Positions 1 to 7,408 of a stretch of 10,687 nucleotides of DNA are shown piece after piece; position 1 is the stretch's first letter, and each line of letters begins with the position of its first letter. The DNA is from Porticoccaceae bacterium (lineage in GTDB: Bacteria > Pseudomonadota > Gammaproteobacteria > Pseudomonadales > Porticoccaceae): NCBI GenBank assembly GCA_023255165.1, contig JALRJD010000174.1:1-10687 (forward strand), written 5' to 3'. The position numbers and the translations under genes are program-made. The notes beneath the pieces are model-generated. The model made no database searches. It saw only the letters and a program-made list of their open reading frames with translations, and was not told where the DNA came from.

Positions 1-147
1 CCACCTGCGCGCTCTCCTCGCGCATCTGGTTAAACCCGATCACCGCGTTCGCCGCCGCCGCCCCGGCCGCCGCAATCGCCGCCGCCCCCAACTGCGGCAC
101 CGTCACCCCCAGCGACCGCAGCACCCCCGACAACCCCGAAATAGCTT
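1..147 (-). CDS. Partial frame resembling phage tail tape-measure protein (foreign left end)
   Basis: The reverse strand is open from about 147 to the left edge and uses almost only G/C-ending codons. It reads as a low-complexity, Ala/Gly/Val-rich helical segment: roughly AISGLSGVLRSLG, then VTVPQLGAAA, a run of Ala and Gly, and finally AVIGFNQMREESAQV. Hydrophobic Ala/Gly-rich runs followed by NQMREES-type helices are seen in tail tape-measure proteins of prophages in GC-rich bacteria, which is my tentative assignment. No start codon with a ribosome site is visible. The frame hits a TGA about 40 bases further right, in the AT-rich sequence after the composition change, so the upstream part of the gene is probably missing. 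The composition differs sharply from the neighbouring smrA. With fewer than 50 residues, the family call is weak; that this is coding DNA of different origin is better supported. Confidence 0.35.
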
Positions 148-176
148 TTTTATTGTGGTTTGTATACGCTATTTCG
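137..176. repeat. 9-bp inverted repeat at the left composition boundary
   Basis: CGAAATAGC at 137-145 is the perfect reverse complement of GCTATTTCG at 168-176, with 22 bases between them. The repeat sits exactly where GC-rich coding sequence gives way to AT-rich sequence. Neither strand has a T-run directly after the second arm, so it is not an ordinary intrinsic terminator. It may be microhomology at a chimeric join or a chance hairpin. Bases 177-230 lie between it and the end of smrA, and I see nothing else there. Confidence 0.5.
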
Positions 177-230
177 AGGTAAAGAGATCAGCAGCTACAG
201 CGGCCTGCAGGTAGGGGTGAAGTGGCGATT

Positions 231-878
231 CTAACTCTTGCGGCGCTCGAGTTTTTCGCTGGTATGCTGCCGCGCAGCACTGCCTTTTTTAATCAGCACA
301 TAGGTGGCGCCGAGGCCGCCATGGTGCTTTTGCGCGGTATGAAAAGCCAGCACCTGATCAAACTGTTTCAGCCAGTGATTGACACAGCTTTTCAGAATCG
401 CCGGTCGCTCGCGGCCCTCACCCTTGCCGTGGGTAATCAATGCGCAGCGCACCGCATGCTGTTGACAGTCGTCGACAAAGCGCCACAGGGCCGTGCGCGC
501 CTGTTCAACGGTGTGACGATGGAGATCGAGACGGGATTGAATTTCATATTTGCCCAGCCGCAAATTTTTATACACGCCGTGCTGCACACCAGGCCGTGAA
601 AAAGCCAGTGGATCAAGCGCCGCTACGGGCTCGATAACGCTGTCCGGGTCGAGAAAATTACCTCCGGTTTCGACTTCTAACTGCGCCGCCTGTCGCCGCG
701 CCAGCACGCCGGGAGTTATCTGGGCAGGCTTGGCCACAAACGCGGCACCCTTGCCATGAAGAGGCTCAACCTTGTCGCCAAACAGCGCATCGAAGCCCTG
801 CTCATCGGAGAGAGAATCTTTCTTTAAATGGTCGTGTAAATCTTCGCTTAAATGAACGTTTTTATCCGCGGAAGACAT
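231..878 (-). CDS. smrA: Smr-domain DNA endonuclease SmrA
   Basis: Predicted cytoplasmic protein of 215 residues with a C-terminal Smr (small MutS-related) domain at about 115-198. The domain's two signatures are present: LDLHRHT (117-123), the LDxHG-like motif with His in place of Gly, and THGKGEG (149-155), the conserved HGxG loop. Smr proteins of this type nick DNA, although the E. coli paralogues' cellular role is not fully settled. The N-terminal ~110 residues are charged, with few predicted structural landmarks, as usual in SmrA/YdaL. I chose ATG at 878 because AAGGAG lies 10 bases upstream; a GTG at 899 would add seven residues but would put that ribosome site inside the gene. The gene is divergent from slyD, and the intergenic 113 bases (879-991) must hold both promoters; no strong -35/-10 pair stands out. 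The stop is TAG at 231-233. Confidence 0.88.
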   Translation of the reverse strand: MSSADKNVHLSEDLHDHLKKDSLSDEQGFDALFGDKVEPLHGKGAAFVAKPAQITPGVLARRQAAQLEVETGGNFLDPDSVIEPVAALDPLAFSRPGVQHGVYKNLRLGKYEIQSRLDLHRHTVEQARTALWRFVDDCQQHAVRCALITHGKGEGRERPAILKSCVNHWLKQFDQVLAFHTAQKHHGGLGATYVLIKKGSAARQHTSEKLERRKS

Positions 879-991
879 GTCTGCCCTTCTCCTTTGCACT
901 GCCTGTAGAATTTACCCGGCTGCCAATATCGCCCACGCCACAACTGCTGTAAACTGGCCGGCTTTGATTTAGCCCCAGCGAGACAACCCAC

Positions 992-1477
992 ATGCACGTT
1001 ACTCACAACAACGTTATCACCCTTCACTATCAGCTTAAAGATGATAATGATGTGATCCTCGATAAAAGTTACGACAGCGCGGAGCCAATGGTTTATCTGC
1101 ACGGTCATCGGCAGATGATTCGTGGTTTTGAAACCGCGATTGCCGGCGCCGAAGTGGGTGAAAAACGCAGCTTTAGCGTCATGCCTGCCGAGGGTTACGG
1201 GCTGCGCAACATCAACAATACGCAGCGCATTCCACTAAAATATCTCAAACATGAAGGCAAACTTTCCGTCGGCCAGACAATTAACGTCAATACCGACAAC
1301 GGCGTTAAGCCGGGCACTATTATCAAGGTGGGAAAATTTAATGCCGATGTGGATATGAACCATCCCCTGGCTGGCAAAAACCTGCACTTTGAAATAGAGA
1401 TTGTCGCCATACGCGCTGCCACCGAAGAGGAAATCGCCCATGGCCATGTTCACGGTCACGGCGGCTGTGGCCACTAA
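992..1477 (+). CDS. slyD: FKBP-type peptidyl-prolyl cis-trans isomerase, SlyD family
   Basis: Protein of 161 residues with the SlyD layout: a split FKBP domain (about 1-68 and 120-143) interrupted by an insert-in-flap chaperone domain (about 69-119). Diagnostic stretches are YLHGHRQMIRGFETAIAG (35-52), MPAEGYG (64-70) and MNHPLAGKNLHFEIEIV (122-138), matching the family's NHPLAGK block. The C-terminal tail is rich in metal ligands: His at 150, 152, 154, 156 and 161 plus Cys159. SlyD isomerises Xaa-Pro bonds and acts as a folding chaperone; in E. coli its tail binds nickel and supports hydrogenase maturation. The tail here is short compared with E. coli SlyD, so metal binding is likely but a hydrogenase role is not implied. 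The ribosome site is weak (GCGAG). It is the first gene of a plus-strand run, 43 bases before the TauE-type gene. Confidence 0.9.
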   Translation: MHVTHNNVITLHYQLKDDNDVILDKSYDSAEPMVYLHGHRQMIRGFETAIAGAEVGEKRSFSVMPAEGYGLRNINNTQRIPLKYLKHEGKLSVGQTINVNTDNGVKPGTIIKVGKFNADVDMNHPLAGKNLHFEIEIVAIRAATEEEIAHGHVHGHGGCGH

Positions 1478-1520
1478 AGTAACCCATTAAGATCCTGCGA
1501 GAGAAAGGTCGTCAAAAAGC

Positions 1521-2306
1521 ATGAACCTGGATTTTTACTGGTATCAATACGCGCTTATCGTTGTGGTGTTTATCTGGAGCGGCTTTGTGCGTGCCGGTTT
1601 TGGTTTCGGCGGCGCCCTGTTTACCATTCCTTTTCTGTTGCTAATTCACAATGACCCGCTATTTTTCCTGCCGATCATCTCGATTCACCTGCTGTTTTTC
1701 GCGGCGCTAACGCTCTATTCATCGAGCAGGCCCAACCAGGGTACAACCGATCAATCACTGGCCCCTCAGGCAGCGGTAAACTGGTATTTTGTTCGCTACG
1801 CGCTGCTGGTGATGCTGATTCCAAAACTGGCCGGTGTGGTCGGGCTGTTGATTTTGCCAACCAAACTGATGAACAGCATTATCTTTGTTCTCATTGCCGG
1901 CTACGCAACAACCTATATTATTGGCCGTCCACTAAAAAGTAACAGCCGCACTCTGGATACAGTGTTTTTAGTTCTCGGCGCCTATATTAGCGGCACTTCG
2001 CTGATCGGTGGCCCGCTGGTCATCGCCGTGGCCATGCGCCATATTCAAGCCCATGAATTTCGCAACACATTGTTTGTGCTCTGGTTTGTGCTGGTCAGCA
2101 TTAAGCTCTGCGCCTTCGCGCTGGCCGGTGTCGACCTGCAGTGGTTGGCGGCATTATGGCTGCTGCCATTTGCTGGAATCGGCCATATTGTCGGGCAGAA
2201 ATTCCATCATCAATTACTACAGCACAGCAATGCGCGGTTTTACCAACTGCTGGGTTGGGTTCTGTTGTCCACTAGCCTGATCGGGCTGGTTCAGCTACTG
2301 GTCTAG
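1521..2306 (+). CDS. TauE/SafE (TSUP) family membrane transporter
   Basis: Very hydrophobic 261-residue protein with about eight predicted membrane helices, at roughly 8-30, 46-66, 88-112, 115-135, 145-172, 183-203, 206-225 and 240-260. The N-terminal motif GFVRAGFGFGGALFTIP (21-37) and its second-half counterpart GTSLIGGPLVIAVAM (158-172) are the internally repeated signatures of the TauE/SafE sulfite-exporter family (TSUP). Members move sulfite, sulfoacetate or other small organic anions across the inner membrane; the substrate cannot be read from this sequence. Length is normal for the family. A GAGAAAGG-like ribosome site precedes the ATG at a rather long distance. No sulfur-metabolism genes are nearby to support a sulfite role, and the neighbours slyD and the cyclase give no functional hint. 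Confidence 0.85.
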   Translation: MNLDFYWYQYALIVVVFIWSGFVRAGFGFGGALFTIPFLLLIHNDPLFFLPIISIHLLFFAALTLYSSSRPNQGTTDQSLAPQAAVNWYFVRYALLVMLIPKLAGVVGLLILPTKLMNSIIFVLIAGYATTYIIGRPLKSNSRTLDTVFLVLGAYISGTSLIGGPLVIAVAMRHIQAHEFRNTLFVLWFVLVSIKLCAFALAGVDLQWLAALWLLPFAGIGHIVGQKFHHQLLQHSNARFYQLLGWVLLSTSLIGLVQLLV

Positions 2307-2388
2307 ATGCCGCTATCGAAGCGCTCACCGCAGCAAAAAGTTGACTACTATTAAGGAAGTATTTACCGAGGGGCTGTTACCAGATCCT

Positions 2389-3621
2389 ATGTCTTCCGTT
2401 ATTGTGCGACTACTCCTGCCCATATTTTGTGCCGCAGCGGCGTTAATTTTGCGCTCTCAATTTGCCGGCCTTGATAGGCTTGAATCAGATGGGCAACTGC
2501 TGTTTTTGTTGCGCCAACTGCCCTATATTTTGCTTGCTCTAGCGGCGCTTATTGCACTGCTCAGCGACCACGCGCCAGAGGCCGGCGCAACCATCAGCCT
2601 GCTCTGTGGCTACTGGATCATTCAAACCTGGCTGCAATCGCCGCTGGATTCCCAGCCCGCCAGCCAGATCTTTTACTTGTTAACCCTGATCACCCCCAGC
2701 CTGATTGTCGCCTACGCCCTGTGGCCACAGAGCAACTGCCGACAAATCGCCGGCATTGCCGCCATTGTGCTCAGCCCGCTGCTGCTTATTGTCATTGCAC
2801 GACTCTACGCCTTTGAGCACAGCCTGCTTTTGGGTGCGGCCAGCAGCGCACTGGCCAATGGCTTCGGCGGCGGTCATCTGTCAGCCCTGACCTGGTCGCT
2901 GTATATGATTGCGCTGCCGCTGTGCCTTGGCCTCTGCCTCAAGCGACAAAACAGTTTCGACAGCTCACTGCTGGGCTGCGGGTTGATGACCTTGATTACC
3001 TATAACTGGATTCAGCTCTACAGCATCTCGGCATTTATGTATGCCGGCATGGGGCTGCTGCTGACGCTGAATATCACCATTACCCTGCTGCAGATTGGCT
3101 ACCGCGATGACCTGACTCAGATCGGCAACCGCCGCGCGCTGCAACAAACCGCCAAAACCCTGCGCGGGCCCTACAGCATTGCTATGGTCGATGCTGACTA
3201 CTTCAAGAAAATAAACGATCAGTTTGGTCACGATCTCGGTGATCAGGCGCTGCGGGTTATCGCCAATCTGCTGAAACAGACCGCCGATGGCGGCAAGGCC
3301 TTTCGCTATGGTGGAGAAGAGTTCTGCCTTTTATTTAAGGGTAAAACCAAACAGGAGGTGCTGGCAACATTGGAGGCCAGCCGTCAGGCGATTGCCAACT
3401 ACGATATGGTGGTGCGGGATAAAAAACAGCGCCCGAAAAAAACCAAACAGGGTGAGAAAAAACGCGGTGCCAGTCGACGCAACAGCGATGTGCGCCTTAC
3501 CGTGAGTATCGGCGTTGCCTGCAGCGACAATATCACACCGTTTGAACAGGTCTTAAAAAGTGCCGACCGCGCCCTCTACCGGGCCAAGGCGCAGGGACGC
3601 AATTGCATTCAGGCTGCCTGA
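2389..3621 (+). CDS. Membrane-bound diguanylate cyclase (GGDEF domain)
   Basis: Predicted 410-residue enzyme making cyclic di-GMP from two GTP. Residues 1-235 form seven or eight membrane helices with no recognised sensor family. The GGDEF domain spans about 237-410: DDLTQIGNRRA (240-250), metal-binding MVDADYFKKIND (266-277, Asp268 as expected metal ligand), FGHDLGDQAL (279-288), catalytic RYGGEEF (306-312), and TVSIGVA (371-377) near the end. The active-site motif is intact. The inhibitory RxxD site, expected five residues before GGEEF, is replaced by ADGG (299-302), so product inhibition by the usual route is unlikely. A strongly basic insert (about 344-365, rich in Lys and Arg) precedes the TVSIG strand. 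I chose ATG 2389 over an in-frame TTG at 2341 (16 residues longer), which has no ribosome site; GAGGGG lies 15 bases before the ATG. It converges on the nitroreductase gene. Confidence 0.88.
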   Translation: MSSVIVRLLLPIFCAAAALILRSQFAGLDRLESDGQLLFLLRQLPYILLALAALIALLSDHAPEAGATISLLCGYWIIQTWLQSPLDSQPASQIFYLLTLITPSLIVAYALWPQSNCRQIAGIAAIVLSPLLLIVIARLYAFEHSLLLGAASSALANGFGGGHLSALTWSLYMIALPLCLGLCLKRQNSFDSSLLGCGLMTLITYNWIQLYSISAFMYAGMGLLLTLNITITLLQIGYRDDLTQIGNRRALQQTAKTLRGPYSIAMVDADYFKKINDQFGHDLGDQALRVIANLLKQTADGGKAFRYGGEEFCLLFKGKTKQEVLATLEASRQAIANYDMVVRDKKQRPKKTKQGEKKRGASRRNSDVRLTVSIGVACSDNITPFEQVLKSADRALYRAKAQGRNCIQAA

Positions 3622-3662
3622 CTTGGGCAACTAATTATTTGGCTGTTTATCTGTTTTTCTAT

Positions 3663-4331
3663 TTAGCTGTGAAAGACCGTGCTCTGTCCAAGCGCCGCGC
3701 GCTCCGTGCGGAAATTATTCGCCTCATCCGCTGCATCGACATAGCCAAATGACAGCCCCATCAATAATTTAAAGCGACTCTCCACGCCCAATTCCTCTCG
3801 CACCAGATCCGGGTAACAACTGACCGATGTCTGCGGGCAGGAACCAATGCCGCGATCGCTCAGCGCCAGCATCAGAGTTTGAGCATACATACCTGTATCA
3901 GCGGCCAGGCGCACAGTTTCCGGAAACTCGTCGGTAACAAAGATAAAGGCAATATGCGGCGCATCGAAAAACTCAAAATTGCGCATCCACGACCAGGCGC
4001 GTTTTTCCGGATCATCGCGACGCACACCCTGATGCTCCCACAGGCCCATCGCCGAGCAGATCTGACGTTCGCGGTAATCACCACTAAATTTTCCCTGCCA
4101 GGGAAAGTCGGGATTGGCATTGGACTGGTTAGCTGCGGCGGCTTTCATTTTTTCGCGCAGGGAATCACAGGCACCAGCAGAGACCACATGCACATGCCAA
4201 GGCTGGATATTGCAGTTGGAGGGCGCCCAGCTGGCCAGTTCAAAAACCTCTTTCAAAGTCTGTTCATCAACCGCTTTGGGCAAAAATCCGCGGTACGAGT
4301 GCCGGGCCCTTACTACATCTGCAAATTCCAT
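3663..4331 (-). CDS. Nitroreductase-family NAD(P)H-dependent flavoprotein
   Basis: Cytoplasmic protein of 222 residues of the FMN-dependent nitroreductase family. The N-terminal RHSYRGF (10-16) supplies the Arg-x-Ser-x-Arg FMN phosphate contacts, APSNCNIQPWHVHVV (36-50) is the conserved second flavin-binding block, and GIGSCPQTSV (161-170) with LLMGLSFGYVD (189-199) make up the usual C-terminal half, followed by the NNFRTER segment. Members reduce nitro-aromatics, quinones, flavins or enones with NAD(P)H; the physiological substrate is not readable. The start at 4331 has a good ribosome site (GGAGAG, 5 bases away). The intrinsic terminator at 4433-4465 isolates it from the upstream dehydrogenase operon on the same strand, so it probably has its own promoter between 4332 and 4430. 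The 41 bases between its end and the cyclase end show no clear hairpin. Confidence 0.86.
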   Translation of the reverse strand: MEFADVVRARHSYRGFLPKAVDEQTLKEVFELASWAPSNCNIQPWHVHVVSAGACDSLREKMKAAAANQSNANPDFPWQGKFSGDYRERQICSAMGLWEHQGVRRDDPEKRAWSWMRNFEFFDAPHIAFIFVTDEFPETVRLAADTGMYAQTLMLALSDRGIGSCPQTSVSCYPDLVREELGVESRFKLLMGLSFGYVDAADEANNFRTERAALGQSTVFHS

Positions 4332-4432
4332 TATGTCTCTCCACTGTGTTTTTATTTGCGCCGAACTTTAACAATGCCGCCAAATACTGTCTACACAAAG
4401 CTTATCTTAACCAGGCAAGCGCCAGTTAAAGT

Positions 4433-4465
4433 TAAAAAAAACCCCACGGCTTCCACCGCAGGGTT
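4433..4465 (-). terminator. Rho-independent terminator of the maoC-acyl-CoA dehydrogenase operon
   Basis: Read on the minus strand, AACCCTGCGG and CCGTGGGGTT form a 10-bp stem (two G-T wobble pairs) with a 6-base loop TGGAAG, followed at once by a run of T. The polarity fits the dehydrogenase gene ending at 4549, about 85 bases upstream, and it stops read-through into the nitroreductase gene. The plus strand has no T-run after the stem, so it is one-directional. Confidence 0.85.
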
Positions 4466-4471
4466 ATCGAA

Positions 4472-4490
4472 ACAGATCAATCAGATCTGT
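4472..4490. repeat. Small perfect hairpin next to the terminator
   Basis: ACAGATC (4472-4478) and GATCTGT (4484-4490) form a perfect 7-bp inverted repeat with a 5-base loop, AATCA. It lies in the 3' untranslated region of the dehydrogenase transcript, seven bases before the terminator stem. With no T-run of its own it is more likely an mRNA-stabilising or accessory hairpin, or chance, than a second terminator. Confidence 0.4.
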
Positions 4491-4548
4491 AGGGTTTTAC
4501 ATCAAACCGGACAACATCACTTATTCAAAAAGCACTGGTCAAAAAACA

Positions 4549-6360
4549 CTATTCAAAGTACGAGGTCGGCATCGCCATCAAACTCTCAAGGTTGGCAGAC
4601 AACGTTTTTGCGTGCATATCGGCCCGGGGCAGAATGCGCTCAAAGAAAAACTCGGCGCTGTGCAACTTGGCCTCAAGAAACTCGCGATCGCCCTCGCCCG
4701 CATCAAGCAGACGCTGAGCCGCGGCACTCATCTGCGCCCACATAAAGGCCATGTAGGCGTAACCGGAAAACATCAGGAAATCCACCGATGAAGCGCCCAC
4801 CGCATCCGGATTCCTTTTCGCCCGCAGCGCCATGCGGTAAGCCAGATAGCGCCATTTCAACGCCAACCTGGCAATGCTCCAGGCGCGCTTGCGCATGGAT
4901 TTGGCCAGAGGTGATTTTTTCCAGGGCAAAAACTGTGCGGCAAAACGCAACATATCGCCGCTAAACAGATTGAGCTGTTTGAACTTGTCCATCAACACTT
5001 TGCGCCCGACCAGATCCAATGCCTGAATGCCAGTGGTACCTTCATAAAGTGTGGCGATGCGGCTGTCACGCAAAATCTGCTCCATGCCCCACTCTTTAAT
5101 GTAACCGTGACCACCAAACACCTGCACACCGTGGTTGGCCGCCTCAACACCCAATTCGGTAATAAACCCTTTCAAAATCGGCGTGCAGAAGCCGAGACGA
5201 ATCTCCGCAGCATCGCGCTCTTGTTGGGTTTTGGCGCCGCGGTAAAGGTCGGCAAACTGACTGGCATAGGTGACCATGGCGCGGCCACCTTCGGCAATCA
5301 CACGCTGGGTCAGCAGCATGCGCCGCACATCAGGGTGTTCAATAATGGCATCCGCCGGACCATCCGGATTTTTAACCCCGGAGAGCGAGCGCATCGCCAG
5401 ACGTTCACGGGCATATTTTGCCGCACCCTGATAGGAGCGTTCGGCTGCCGCCGCTCCCTGGCTGGCGGTGCCAATGCGTGCCACATTCATGTAGGTAAAC
5501 ATCGCCGCCAAACCCTGATGGGGCTCGCCAATCAAAAAGCCGGTGGCATTATCAAAGTTGAGCAACGCTGTGCCATTGCCGTGAATGCCCATCTTGTGTT
5601 CGATGGAACCGCAGCGCACACCATTGCGCTCGCCTGCAGAACCATCTCCGGCAGGCAGAAACTTGGGAATAATAAACAGTGACAGACCTTTGGTTCCGGC
5701 GGGGGCGTCGGGCAATTTAGCCAGCACAATATGAACAATATTTTCGGTCAGGTCGTGCTCACCGGCGCTAATAAAAATCTTGGTGCCGTTAACACTGTAG
5801 CTGCCGTTATCATTGGGCACCGCGCGCGTTTTCATCAAGCCAAGATCGGTGCCGCAGTGGGGTTCGGTCAGACACATGGTGCCGCTCCATACCCCGCTGA
5901 TCAGCTTGCCGAGGTAATCTTTTTTCTGCTGCTCGGTACCACTGGCTTCCAGTGTCGCCACCGCCCCTTCGCTAAGACCTGGATACATCGCCCATGCCCA
6001 GTTGGCTGTGGTTAACATCTCGTTGATCGCAATGCCGATTGACGACGGCAAATCCTGCCCGCCCATATCGACGCTGCCGGTCAAGGTCGTCCAGCCAGCT
6101 TCAATAAACTTGGCGTAAGCCTCTTTAAAACCTGCTGGCGTGGTGACAACGCCATCGTCCCAGGTACAGCCCTCGTCGCCACTCTGATAGATCGGCGCCA
6201 ACTCATTTTCACAGAACTTGGCAGCCTCGGTAAAAATCGCCTCGACCATATCCGCAGTGGCCTCTTGGCCACCGTTGACCTGTTTGTATTTGCTCTGCAT
6301 ATCCAGAACATCGTTAAACAGAAACAGATAATCGTTAACCGGAACCTTGTAATCGGGCAT
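4549..6360 (-). CDS. Acyl-CoA dehydrogenase, ~600-residue type with C-terminal extension
   Basis: FAD enzyme of 603 residues that inserts a trans-2 double bond into an acyl-CoA. Visible landmarks are the N-terminal helical domain (about 35-155), MCLTEPHCGTDLG (162-174), the flavin/substrate block of the beta domain, NGTKIFISAGEHDL (191-204), HKMGIHGNGT (255-264), and FGGHGYIKEWGMEQILRD (415-432) followed by LYEGTTGIQALDL (438-450). Glu440 is in the position of the catalytic base of the long FadE/DmdC-like subfamilies. Residues ~465-603 are the extra C-terminal helical domain of this long class, absent from 380-residue dehydrogenases. ATG 6360 was chosen because GAGAGGAGA lies just upstream; an in-frame codon at 6399 would overlap the maoC gene and add 13 residues without a better site. 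It starts 13 bases after the MaoC gene, so the two are almost certainly co-transcribed. Acyl chain length cannot be inferred; DmdC-like methylmercaptopropionyl-CoA activity is possible but unproven. Confidence 0.92.
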   Translation of the reverse strand: MPDYKVPVNDYLFLFNDVLDMQSKYKQVNGGQEATADMVEAIFTEAAKFCENELAPIYQSGDEGCTWDDGVVTTPAGFKEAYAKFIEAGWTTLTGSVDMGGQDLPSSIGIAINEMLTTANWAWAMYPGLSEGAVATLEASGTEQQKKDYLGKLISGVWSGTMCLTEPHCGTDLGLMKTRAVPNDNGSYSVNGTKIFISAGEHDLTENIVHIVLAKLPDAPAGTKGLSLFIIPKFLPAGDGSAGERNGVRCGSIEHKMGIHGNGTALLNFDNATGFLIGEPHQGLAAMFTYMNVARIGTASQGAAAAERSYQGAAKYARERLAMRSLSGVKNPDGPADAIIEHPDVRRMLLTQRVIAEGGRAMVTYASQFADLYRGAKTQQERDAAEIRLGFCTPILKGFITELGVEAANHGVQVFGGHGYIKEWGMEQILRDSRIATLYEGTTGIQALDLVGRKVLMDKFKQLNLFSGDMLRFAAQFLPWKKSPLAKSMRKRAWSIARLALKWRYLAYRMALRAKRNPDAVGASSVDFLMFSGYAYMAFMWAQMSAAAQRLLDAGEGDREFLEAKLHSAEFFFERILPRADMHAKTLSANLESLMAMPTSYFE

Positions 6361-6373
6361 TGTTTTTCTCCTC

Positions 6374-7306
6374 TCAGAGTGGATCGGAAATCTGACCAAA
6401 AAGATGAAGTGCGCCAGTGCTTTTGTTTTTCAGTGAAAAGCGCAGATCCTGTTCACCCAAATCATGTTTATATGTATCGCTGTTAAAAACCACCTCGGCG
6501 GGCAGAAACAGCGGGCGATGAAACGCCACGTCAACGCTGTAGCCCGACTCTGGCAACAGTTGCTCAAGAGCGGCGAGACAGCGCGCCTTCGACCACATGC
6601 CATGGGCAATCGCCTGTTTGAAACCAAACAGCCTGGCAGTGATATCCGATAAATGTATCGGGTTGTAGTCCGCGGAAATTTTGGCATAGCGGCGGCCAAT
6701 ATCAGCAGCGACGGCCCAGTGTTCGCCGTCGCCCTGAGGCAGGCTCTGTCTGTTTCGCACCGAGGCTATGCCGGTCTTGCAGCGATTTAAATAGGTCGAT
6801 GTACTCGACCAGACCGTCTGCTGATCAACCTTGGCAACCACATCGATATCCCACTCAACTCCGCGGCTGGTGACTTCGCTGGCGCCAATGGTGGCTTTCA
6901 TACTGATTGAAGCACCGAGATCAAACACCTCGTGCACTGTGATCGCATTGCGCAGATGTACCTGCCCCATCGCCTTCATCGGAAAATCCTGCTGAATCAA
7001 CAGGTTTAACGACAGCGGAAAGGCCAGCATATGCAAATAGGTCGCGGGAACCGCCAGACGATTATCGAAACCACAAACGGCCCGGTAGGCGCGCAAATGG
7101 TCGCGGCGAATCACCAGATGATTGATCTCTGTACTCAGCGCCGGCAGTGCATCACCAAGCTGATAGTGCCCGGATTTAAACGCGGCACGGCCGAGCAGCG
7201 AGGGCATATTGGGCAGCTGCTCAAGCACAATCGGGCTGAAGCCCGGGCGCGGGCCGAGTCTCTGTGAGTGGTCAGGTTGTTGATTGGTGGAATTCATTTT
7301 AGTCAT
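6374..7306 (-). CDS. MaoC-like double-hot-dog enoyl-CoA hydratase/dehydratase
   Basis: Predicted 310-residue protein with two hot-dog folds. The N-terminal half (about 40-180) is degenerate. The C-terminal half holds the hydratase-2 motif: YAKISADYNPIHLSD (207-221), with Asp213 and His218 in the catalytic positions, then FGFKQAIAHGMWS (227-239). The family hydrates trans-2-enoyl-CoA to the (R)-3-hydroxyacyl-CoA. This is the step after the dehydrogenase encoded next in the operon, and it suggests a dedicated, possibly R-specific, acyl-CoA route. Three ATGs are possible (7333, 7306, 7297). I chose 7306 because GGGAGG lies 11 bases upstream; 7333 would place that site inside the gene. The leader peptide of about 25 residues is Gln/Pro-rich and probably unstructured. 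It is divergent from the AraC-type gene. Confidence 0.85.
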   Translation of the reverse strand: MTKMNSTNQQPDHSQRLGPRPGFSPIVLEQLPNMPSLLGRAAFKSGHYQLGDALPALSTEINHLVIRRDHLRAYRAVCGFDNRLAVPATYLHMLAFPLSLNLLIQQDFPMKAMGQVHLRNAITVHEVFDLGASISMKATIGASEVTSRGVEWDIDVVAKVDQQTVWSSTSTYLNRCKTGIASVRNRQSLPQGDGEHWAVAADIGRRYAKISADYNPIHLSDITARLFGFKQAIAHGMWSKARCLAALEQLLPESGYSVDVAFHRPLFLPAEVVFNSDTYKHDLGEQDLRFSLKNKSTGALHLFGQISDPL

Positions 7307-7354
7307 TCTGCGCGAAACCTCCCTGGTATCCATTGGCAGTAAACAAAGGCTATA

Positions 7355-7381
7355 TTGTCATTTCGGCCAATTGTGTATGAT
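7355..7381 (+). promoter_or_regulatory. Candidate sigma-70 promoter for the AraC-type gene
   Basis: TTGTCA (7355-7360) and TATGAT (7376-7381) each match the consensus at five of six positions. Their 15-base spacing is shorter than the usual 17. Transcription would start near 7388, leaving a ~20-base leader to ATG 7409 and excluding the alternative TTG start at 7355. The interval 7307-7408 must also contain the maoC operon promoter and probably regulator sites, which I could not locate reliably. Confidence 0.4.
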
Positions 7382-7408
7382 GGCCGCTTTGATTCATTTG
7401 GTAAGTGT

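Noticed and set aside
3622..3662. Bidirectional terminator between the cyclase and nitroreductase genes
   Set aside because: The T-rich 41-base gap has no stem of convincing length on either strand.
3879..4745. Long plus-strand open frame (288 codons) overlapping the nitroreductase gene and the end of the dehydrogenase gene
   Set aside because: It is antisense to two well-supported genes, crosses the intergenic terminator, and its translation has no recognisable domain.
5107..5682. Plus-strand open frame inside the acyl-CoA dehydrogenase gene
   Set aside because: It is antisense to conserved catalytic motifs of the dehydrogenase and lacks protein-like features.
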